A stretch of 7,207 bases of DNA, taken from a bacterium (GTDB lineage: Bacteria; Bacteroidota; Ignavibacteria; Kapaibacteriales; UBA961). Below the pieces are notes generated by a model that made no database searches, was not told the origin of the DNA, and was given only the letters and a program-made list of their open reading frames with translations. How positions within the stretch are numbered: the stretch's first letter is position 1; every line of letters starts with the position of its first letter. The stretch lies in contig JALHLL010000182.1 of the NCBI GenBank assembly GCA_022844575.1, positions 1 through 7,207 of the forward strand, written 5' to 3'. Position numbers and translations under genes: made by a program. Positions 1 through 4,707 of the stretch are shown piece after piece.

Positions 1-36
1 ATGTAAAAAATCCAAAACATAATTAATAAAAAGTAA

Positions 37-68
37 TTTGTATCGTTCTGAGTGATGGTTTAATTTTG
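37..68 (+). promoter_or_regulatory. Possible Bacteroidota-type promoter upstream of the orphan 138-aa gene
   Basis: A TTTG (37-40) lies 20 bases before TAATTTTG (61-68). This matches the known Bacteroidota primary sigma factor layout, a -33 TTTG and a -7 TAnnTTTG about 19-21 bases apart. Transcription would begin around 75, leaving a leader of about 140 bases before the start codon at 215. The leader is AT-rich and holds a second purine-rich ribosome-binding-like stretch (AGAAGGAG, 144-151) with no ATG at a usable distance. The motif is short and the region AT-rich, so a chance match is possible. Confidence 0.35.
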
Positions 69-214
69 GATTTTTAATCGTAAATTCTTACAGATAACGC
101 GCAAAACGAATAAATAAATATCTTGTTTCATTACGGTTAAGACAGAAGGAGATATTTTTAAATTACGACAGTACAATACATTTTTTAAATAATATTAACA
201 ATTTTGGAGGTAAC

Positions 215-631
215 ATGCTTCAATTTTTGAATTGTCTGATAGACAATGTTGGTTACTTAATCCCCTTATCCGCAACGTTTTTAGGGTTTTTACGACTGAA
301 ACGGAGAAGAGATTTGGAAAGGGATAATGCTAAAATATTATTGACATTGCTTGATAGTATCACCCACTCATTATTCCAAATCCATAGTGCCAAGAATCAT
401 CTGACTAATCCATCGCAGATGGCAATTGATGTTTCGGTTGCCGAAGGACAAATGAATGCTATGATTAGTAATAGTATTAAATCTTATTGTTCGCTTAATG
501 AAATAGCTGATGACGACATTGAAAAACTAATAAAAGATAATTCAAACTATGGAAATTACAAACATATTTTCTATACTCACTCGAAAGGTAATTTGGGACT
601 TCTGGGAAAACTTATAAGAAAGTTTTTATAA
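215..631 (+). CDS. Hypothetical small protein with N-terminal hydrophobic segment
   Basis: I do not recognise this 138-residue protein. The start is well supported: TGGAGG ends a few bases before the ATG, and this is the strongest ribosome binding site in the window. Residues 1-27 are hydrophobic (with N6, D10 and N11 interspersed) and end in a basic cluster (RLKRRR, about 27-32), which fits a single membrane anchor with the rest in the cytoplasm under the positive-inside rule. Residues 33-62 look like an amphipathic helix. A polar middle (63-115) is rich in Asn, Ser and Asp, and the tail is basic and hydrophobic (GLLGKLIRKFL). I see no catalytic motif, zinc site or toxin/antitoxin signature. 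It stands alone, with no same-strand partner for 470 bp, followed by repeats. Its strong Shine-Dalgarno and lack of a family resemblance suggest an accessory gene, possibly acquired. It could also be a lineage-specific core protein. Confidence 0.6.
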   Translation: MLQFLNCLIDNVGYLIPLSATFLGFLRLKRRRDLERDNAKILLTLLDSITHSLFQIHSAKNHLTNPSQMAIDVSVAEGQMNAMISNSIKSYCSLNEIADDDIEKLIKDNSNYGNYKHIFYTHSKGNLGLLGKLIRKFL

Positions 632-665
632 ACCCCTGTGGATGAATGGGAGTTAAATGTGAAAT

Positions 666-692
666 AGATTCTTCACTTTGTTCAGAATGACA
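666..692. repeat. Short interspersed-type intergenic repeat
   Basis: This stretch reads AGATTCTTCACTTTG followed by TTCAGAATGACA, with ATTCT (668-672) and AGAAT (684-688) as inverted ends. From general memory, near-identical strings recur between genes in many bacterial genomes of this type. Only one copy is present here, so its repeat status cannot be shown from the window. It abuts the palindromic element at 701, as nested or neighbouring interspersed repeats often do. Confidence 0.35.
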
Positions 693-700
693 TAATACGA

Positions 701-808
701 CACCCCGTCAGACCTCGTCTGCCACCCCTTTGAAAAAGGGGAATTTTACGTTATTACTATTCATTTTCCCACAATTCCCCTCCGCTGGAGGGGTGCCGAA
801 GGCGGGGC
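701..808. repeat. Imperfect palindromic repeat element (MITE- or REP-like) with two hairpins
   Basis: The left half (from CACCCCGTCAGACC at 701) and the reverse complement of the right half (GCCCCGCCTTCGGC, ending at 808) align. They share ACCCCT, a short variable loop, then AGGGGAATT. Each half folds alone: CCCCTTT (725-731) pairs with AAAGGGG (735-741) around a GAA loop, and CCCCTCC (777-783) pairs with GGAGGGG (787-793) around a GCT loop. Both stems are perfect, seven base pairs. The whole can also form one long cruciform with a central AT-rich loop. This layout fits small non-coding interspersed palindromes. The element has no ORF and no visible target-site duplication. Confidence 0.6.
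725..747 (+). terminator. Possible terminator hairpin downstream of the 138-aa gene
   Basis: The left hairpin of the palindromic element has a seven-base-pair stem and a three-base loop, and is followed on the plus strand by AATTTT. That resembles an intrinsic terminator and lies about 95 bases after the 138-aa gene. The T tract is short and the hairpin belongs to a repeat, so termination may be incidental. Confidence 0.3.
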
Positions 809-825
809 AGCTGAATTAAAAAAAA

Positions 826-1070
826 GGGGTGGAGTAGGGTGGAGAAGAAAAGTTTACCCCACCCCAATTAACTCTAATAAATAAAGATACTTATGAAGCT
901 GGGGTGGAGTGGTGGAGAAGAAAATCAAAAAAAGAGAAAAAGATAGTATATACTAAGAAAAGAATAGTGAAAAAAAACGCGTTCTCCACCCCCGACACGT
1001 AAAGCACTTATAAATAAATAAGATAGCAAAGTAAAAACGGGGTGGAGAAGAGTGGGGTGGAGAAGAAAAA
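826..1070. repeat. Cluster of GGGGTGGAG-type bipartite repeats, iteron-like
   Basis: Three clusters on the plus strand each contain two head-to-tail half-sites: 826-851 (GGGGTGGAG, TA, GGGTGGAGAAGAAAA), 901-924 (GGGGTGGAG, T, GGTGGAGAAGAAAA) and 1039-1069 (GGGGTGGAGAAGA, GT, GGGGTGGAGAAGAAAA). The second half-site always ends in GAAGAAAA. One inverted copy, TTCTCCACCCCC, lies at 982-993, and ACCCCACCCC at 856-865 is a weaker inverted match. AT-rich spacers between clusters resemble each other (TAATAAATAAAGATA near 875, TAAATAAATAAGATA near 1011). Repeated bipartite sites next to AT-rich tracts resemble iterons or a multi-site operator, but no replication or regulator gene is present. The repeats are too irregular and too closely spaced for a CRISPR array. 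Confidence 0.6.
944..955. repeat. Perfect 12-bp palindrome TAGTATATACTA
   Basis: TAGTATATACTA is a perfect 12-base palindrome placed inside the purine-rich tract between the second and third GGGGTGGAG clusters. It could be a dimeric protein-binding site. In AT-rich DNA it may also be chance. Confidence 0.35.
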
Positions 1071-1101
1071 TGGCAATAACATAAACAATGAAGGAGAAAA
1101 C

Positions 1102-1227
1102 ATGTTCTCACAACAGCTTGTAGAAAACTTTAGCAAAGCGCATAAAGGAATAGCTGAGCTTGATGCCGAACGGCAAAAAAAGCGGGGGTATAGCGCGGAT
1201 ATTACCGACAGTTTCCGAGAACATTAA
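1102..1227 (+). CDS. Hypothetical 41-residue protein downstream of the repeat cluster
   Basis: This is a short unrecognised ORF. I place the start at the ATG at 1102 because AAGGAG (1091-1096) lies five bases upstream of it. A longer reading in the same frame would begin with a GTG at 1042, but that GTG sits inside the GGGGTGGAG repeats and adds a low-complexity stretch (VEKSGVEKKNGNN), so I reject it. The product is highly charged and probably helical: an amphipathic segment (QLVENFSKAHKGIAELDAER), then KKRGY and an acidic-to-basic tail. It has no membrane segment and no cysteines. The stop codon overlaps the convergent motB stop by two bases, so the 3' ends collide. It may be a real small gene, the surviving end of a decayed mobile-element gene, or a spurious ORF. 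The good ribosome binding site favours the first. Confidence 0.45.
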   Translation: MFSQQLVENFSKAHKGIAELDAERQKKRGYSADITDSFREH

Positions 1228-2081
1228 GCACCGGTAATTTCATTTTCTGTTCGGTAACGAACCAAAATCGTAACACGGCGATTACTTATATCAAAAGGAT
1301 TTTCCGGTGTGCGTAGTTTACGATCGGCATACCCTTTTACACCTATTACTTGCCCATCCCATAAACCATTATTTTCCAAAACACGCCTTGCACTATTGGC
1401 ACGGTCGGCGGAAAGTTCCCAGTTACCATATCCCGTTCCCTTACCGTAACCGCGTGTATCGGTATGCCCTTCAATCTCTACAAAGTTGGGTATTTTTCCT
1501 ATCTCCGTTCCTACTTTCTGAAGTAATACAATGGCATCCTTATTTAATCGGGCACTGCCTACTTCGAAAAAAACGCTTTCTTCGCTTTCAACAAGCTCTA
1601 TTCGCAAACCCTCATTCGTCACTTCCACCTTTAATGAGGTCATCAATTTTGCTAAGTTCTCATCGGTTTTAGCAAGCTCTTCAATTTGTTTTTTTACGGA
1701 TTGTTCCAGAACCTGCATACGCGCCGAATCCTGTACCCGCTCAAATTCGACAACTTTTTTCATCGAATCACTTAGCTTATATTCCCCTTTGCCACCCGAT
1801 TTTTTACCATCGTCTTTTCCCTGCCCTACGGATTGTCGTACATTTTCAATAGCAACAGGCATTGCCTTGCCCGCCGTAAAACTGAATGCGCCGGGCTCCG
1901 TAAAAAACTGAGCCACACCTTTTTTAGTGGCATCACTTAACCCCAGAATCCACATCACAAGAAAAAATGCCATCATCGCAGTCACAAAGTCCGCATAGGC
2001 AACCTTCCACGCGCCGCCATGATGACCATGATGTCCACCTTTTTTCTTTTTCTTGATAATGGGTTGTTCAGTATTTTCCAT
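1224..2081 (-). CDS. motB: Flagellar motor stator protein MotB
   Basis: MotB forms the torque-generating stator with MotA, conducting ions across the inner membrane and anchoring the complex to peptidoglycan. The 285-residue protein is complete. A Lys-rich start and a His/Gly patch (HHGHHGG, 17-23) precede the single membrane helix (about 28-48). That helix carries the AYADF motif with Asp31, the ion-binding residue corresponding to Asp32 of E. coli MotB. A plug and linker region follows (about 50-100), then a charged, probably helical stretch (100-150). The OmpA-like peptidoglycan-binding domain spans about 160-277, with EGHTDTRG (204-211), NWELSADRA (220-228) and DISNRRV (264-270). The start lies 25 bases after the motA stop with no clear Shine-Dalgarno, so expression from the motA promoter is expected. 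I infer proton use from the E. coli-like MotA partner, but sodium use is not excluded. Confidence 0.96.
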   Translation of the reverse strand: MENTEQPIIKKKKKGGHHGHHGGAWKVAYADFVTAMMAFFLVMWILGLSDATKKGVAQFFTEPGAFSFTAGKAMPVAIENVRQSVGQGKDDGKKSGGKGEYKLSDSMKKVVEFERVQDSARMQVLEQSVKKQIEELAKTDENLAKLMTSLKVEVTNEGLRIELVESEESVFFEVGSARLNKDAIVLLQKVGTEIGKIPNFVEIEGHTDTRGYGKGTGYGNWELSADRANSARRVLENNGLWDGQVIGVKGYADRKLRTPENPFDISNRRVTILVRYRTENEITGA

Positions 2082-2106
2082 TGTTTTTTGCTAAGTGAAA
2101 ATCACA

Positions 2107-2961
2107 TTACCGTGCTTTTTTGGTTGCTTCTTCCGTTTCTTTGAATGAAGGACGTATATGCGGCGGAATACTACGTCGTGCAAACTCCACCGATACCGAA
2201 GCAGGCGAACCCTTTGCAAAAGAAAGTAATGCTACTTTTATAGCCGTCATATAATGTTCCGCCTCATGGACGGAATTTTCCATATTTTTTGCTAAAGGAC
2301 CTACAACGCCATATGCCATCAATACCCCGAAGAATGTACCTACAAGAGCAGCACCCACACTATGACCTATCACATTTGGTGGTTGGTCAATGATGCCCAT
2401 TGTAATAATTACACCCAATACGGCAGCAACAATCCCCAAACCCGGAAAAGCATCAGATACAGTAGCCAAAGCAGTCGGAACTTGCAATTCCTCCTTATGT
2501 GCCGTTTCCAAATCTATATCCATCAATTCTTCCAAATCATAGGGCGATGCCCCGCCACCCAGAACCACTTTTAAGGTATCACACAAAAAATCGGTAGCGT
2601 GATGATTGGCAAGAAATGCAGGATACTTTGTAAAAATGGAGCTTGAACCCGGATTCTCAATATGCGGTTCCAGCGCGATAACGCCTTCCCTTTTTGCAAA
2701 GTTGAAAAGTTCAAACAATAGTTGCATCAGTTCCAAATATGTTACTTTGTTAAGTTTACTGCCCTTAAGCGTTCCGATAACCCCCTTAAAAACGCCTATG
2801 GTTATATTCATTGGATTGGCAATAAGCATTGAGCCGAGTGCAGCCCCGCCAATAATGATAAACTCATTAAGCTGCCATAGAATTTTCAGGTCGCCGTGGT
2901 GCATTGTATAGCCCACCACAATACTGCCGAAAACTACAACAATACCGATAATGACAAACAT
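2107..2961 (-). CDS. motA: Flagellar motor stator protein MotA
   Basis: MotA is the stator subunit that surrounds MotB and transmits channel conformational change to FliG in the rotor. The 284-residue length matches the long E. coli-type MotA family (about 295). Four membrane helices are visible at about 1-19, 33-53, 168-190 and 198-221, with a large cytoplasmic loop between the second and third. Conserved features include GVIALEPHIENP (93-104) with Glu98, the loop residue that in E. coli makes charge contact with FliG, beside Lys90/Arg91. Pro173 (DAFPGLGIVAAV) and Pro222 fall at the same numbers as the prolines needed for torque in E. coli, as I recall that sequence. The start is the ATG beginning MFVIIG, with a modest GGAAG seven bases upstream. 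It is first in a motA-motB operon and divergent from pyk. Confidence 0.96.
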   Translation of the reverse strand: MFVIIGIVVVFGSIVVGYTMHHGDLKILWQLNEFIIIGGAALGSMLIANPMNITIGVFKGVIGTLKGSKLNKVTYLELMQLLFELFNFAKREGVIALEPHIENPGSSSIFTKYPAFLANHHATDFLCDTLKVVLGGGASPYDLEELMDIDLETAHKEELQVPTALATVSDAFPGLGIVAAVLGVIITMGIIDQPPNVIGHSVGAALVGTFFGVLMAYGVVGPLAKNMENSVHEAEHYMTAIKVALLSFAKGSPASVSVEFARRSIPPHIRPSFKETEEATKKAR

Positions 2962-3022
2962 GGAACATCTTCCGAAATATGTATGAGAAAGCGCAAACGG
3001 ATAGAAAACGCTTGTACCACAT

Positions 3023-3030
3023 CAAATCTA
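3023..3030 (-). promoter_or_regulatory. Possible -7 box for motAB
   Basis: On the minus strand this reads TAGATTTG, a match to the Bacteroidota -7 consensus TAnnTTTG, about 60 bases before the motA start. No convincing -33 TTTG sits at the expected distance. A single match in an AT-rich spacer is expected fairly often by chance. Confidence 0.25.
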
Positions 3031-3160
3031 AAAAATAATGCCAAATAATATGATGCACCTTAAAAAAATAGTACTGCTTTGGGTAAATCGTTCCGTATAA
3101 CAAATTGTTTAGTGAAATGTTAATGATACGCACTGTCTAATAAAGGATACGTAATGTTGC

Positions 3161-3181
3161 AATACCTCAATGAAAGGTATT
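3161..3181. promoter_or_regulatory. Operator-like inverted repeat upstream of pyk
   Basis: AATACCT (3161-3167) and AGGTATT (3175-3181) are perfect seven-base inverted arms around a seven-base spacer that itself contains TCA and TGA in mirror positions. The site lies just before the candidate -7 box of pyk, in the spacer shared with divergent motAB, where a dimeric regulator would be expected to bind. It could also form a hairpin in a longer transcript. No regulator gene in the window points to it. Confidence 0.4.
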
Positions 3182-3188
3182 CATTCCA

Positions 3189-3196
3189 TAGTTTTG
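3189..3196 (+). promoter_or_regulatory. Possible -7 box for the pyk operon
   Basis: TAGTTTTG matches TAnnTTTG and would place the transcript start near 3203, giving a leader of about 20 bases. A TTG at 3157-3159 is too far upstream (29 bases) to serve as a standard -33 element, so the assignment is tentative. Confidence 0.25.
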
Positions 3197-3224
3197 CCAT
3201 ATAGCATATATTCACTATTCAGAA

Positions 3225-4694
3225 ATGTCCATGCAGATAGCACCATTCCTTGACCACAAAACCAAAATTTTATGTACTATGGGCCCCGCCATAGGTTCGG
3301 AAGAAAAAATATTGGAATTGCTAAATGCCGGAGCCAATGCTTTCCGACTTAATATGTCGCATGGCTCGCACGCAACTCATAAGGAATATATACAGTATAT
3401 ACGCGCTGCGGAACATAAAATAGGTTTCCATATACCAATCATAGTGGATTTGCAGGGTCCTAAAATTCGCGTAGGCGATTTGCCGAACGGAGCAGTACCT
3501 TTTATTCACGCCAGAGAGGTATTTTTTGCCGATACGGCCGCCTTCCGTTCCAAAAAAATAAAATTGCCTGAAGGCACCATACCCATAGAATACCCGACTT
3601 TTGCAAAAGATGTTGGCAAAGGAGACTTTTTATTATTCGATGATGGTTTGCTGAAAGCGGAAGTACAAGATACGGACGGCATTGTAGTAAAAGCATTAGT
3701 AATTAACGGCGGTACATTAAAGTCCAGAAAAGGGCTTAATCTGCCTTCAACAAAAGTAAGTCAGCCGGCACTTTCGGAAAAAGACCGCAAAGATGTTCTG
3801 TTCGGCATAGAAAACGAATGCGATTATGTTGCGCTTTCCTTTGTACGCAATGCTAAGGATATAGAGTTGTTACGGCGTTTTCTTTCACATCATGGCAGCA
3901 CAATGTGGATAATCTCGAAAATAGAGAAACCCGAAGCCGTTACCGATTTTGATAATATTGTAAAAGTGACAGACGCCGTTATGGTTGCCCGTGGCGATTT
4001 GGGTGTTGAGATTCCGGCAGCTCAAGTGCCTACGGTACAAAAACGAATTATAGCTACCTGTAATAAATACGGCAAGCCCGTTATTACGGCTACGCAAATG
4101 TTGGAAAGCATGATACAGAATCCGCGCCCTACCAGAGCCGAGGCAAGCGATGTTGCCAATGCGGTATGGGATGGAACCGATGCCGTTATGCTTAGTGCTG
4201 AAACAAGCGTAGGGGCTTATCCGACAGATACGGTGGGATATATGCGTATGATATGCACGGAAGCCGAACGCGCGCTACTGCGTGAGGAATCGCGTTTACG
4301 CCGCCATGTTATTGGTTTACCGAATAAAGAACAAAATACTGACCTGATTGCCGGTGCGGCTGCATCTATTGCCGAGGATAGCCGTATTAACGCTATCGCT
4401 ACCCTTAGTTTATCGGGCGAAACGGCTTTGCTTATTTCCAACAAACGCCCCGTAGCACCAATAATAGCTGTAACGGAATTACCGAATATTGCACGAAGAG
4501 TAGGATTATTTTGGGGTACGACCGGCGTTCTTATGGATAATGTAACAACAACCGATGATACGATAGAAGACTTGAAAAAAATGCTTGTGAGAAGAAAATA
4601 CTTGCAATCAGGTATGCAGATTGTTGTAACCATAGGCAGACCCTTAGTAGTGCGTTCCCGAACAAATATGCTTTCAATCGAAAAATTGCCATAA
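3225..4694 (+). CDS. pyk: Pyruvate kinase, predicted K+-independent type
   Basis: This enzyme converts phosphoenolpyruvate and ADP to pyruvate and ATP in the last step of glycolysis, in the cytosol. At 489 residues it is full length and lacks the extra C-terminal PEP-utiliser domain of some bacilli. The barrel domain holds RLNMSHG (41-47), the catalytic Lys232 and metal ligand Glu234 in ISKIEKPEAV, metal ligand Asp258 in VARGDLGVEI, TATQMLESM with Thr290, and PTRAEASDVANAVWDGTDA (302-320). The B domain cap lies at about 85-181 (FDDGLL, 138-143), and the regulatory C domain at about 370-489. VDLQGPKIRVG (74-84) carries Leu, Gln, Lys80 and Val where K+-dependent enzymes have Thr, Lys, Glu and Thr. 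This is the known signature of the K+-independent class. The start could be the ATG at 3225 or the one at 3231; neither has a Shine-Dalgarno. It leads an operon with the phosphatase 13 bases downstream. Confidence 0.97.
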   Translation: MSMQIAPFLDHKTKILCTMGPAIGSEEKILELLNAGANAFRLNMSHGSHATHKEYIQYIRAAEHKIGFHIPIIVDLQGPKIRVGDLPNGAVPFIHAREVFFADTAAFRSKKIKLPEGTIPIEYPTFAKDVGKGDFLLFDDGLLKAEVQDTDGIVVKALVINGGTLKSRKGLNLPSTKVSQPALSEKDRKDVLFGIENECDYVALSFVRNAKDIELLRRFLSHHGSTMWIISKIEKPEAVTDFDNIVKVTDAVMVARGDLGVEIPAAQVPTVQKRIIATCNKYGKPVITATQMLESMIQNPRPTRAEASDVANAVWDGTDAVMLSAETSVGAYPTDTVGYMRMICTEAERALLREESRLRRHVIGLPNKEQNTDLIAGAAASIAEDSRINAIATLSLSGETALLISNKRPVAPIIAVTELPNIARRVGLFWGTTGVLMDNVTTTDDTIEDLKKMLVRRKYLQSGMQIVVTIGRPLVVRSRTNMLSIEKLP

Positions 4695-4707
4695 TTTTTT
4701 ACTATGT

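Larger units (their letters stand above)
632..1101. other. Gene-poor, repeat-rich intergenic block
   Basis: About 470 bp between the two small ORFs holds no convincing coding region on either strand. From left to right it contains a short interspersed-type repeat (666-692), an imperfect palindrome with two nested hairpins (701-808), and a cluster of GGGGTGGAG repeats mixed with AT-rich tracts (826-1070). From 901 to 979 the plus strand is strongly purine-biased, mostly A and G. Base composition swings sharply between GC-rich repeat units and AT-rich spacers, unlike the flanking genes. Confidence 0.7.

Noticed and set aside
826..1060. G-quadruplex sites
   Set aside because: Only two-G runs recur four times within each cluster, so only weak two-layer structures are possible; protein-binding repeats explain the strict pattern better.
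826..1070. CRISPR array
   Set aside because: Repeat units are short, unequal and doubled, the spacers differ widely in length and resemble each other, and no cas gene is present.
1042..1101. GTG-initiated N-terminal extension of the 41-residue ORF
   Set aside because: The extension is a translation of the GGGGTGGAG repeat and has no ribosome binding site of its own, whereas the ATG at 1102 has AAGGAG at proper spacing.
1165..1181. GCCG/CGGC hairpin followed by an A tract as a terminator for motB
   Set aside because: On the motB strand the T tract precedes the hairpin instead of following it, and the loop is only two bases.
1307..1911. Two plus-strand ORFs of 121 and 126 codons
   Set aside because: They lie wholly opposite motB, whose domains and motifs are complete, and their products are low-complexity shadow sequences.
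2867..3133. Minus-strand 88-codon ORF upstream of and overlapping motA
   Set aside because: It is out of frame with motA, rich in aromatic and cysteine residues typical of AT-rich noncoding DNA, and covers the likely promoter region.
3194..3221. Sigma-70-like TTGCCA and TATTCA pair before pyk
   Set aside because: It would start transcription at or inside the start codon, leaving no leader.
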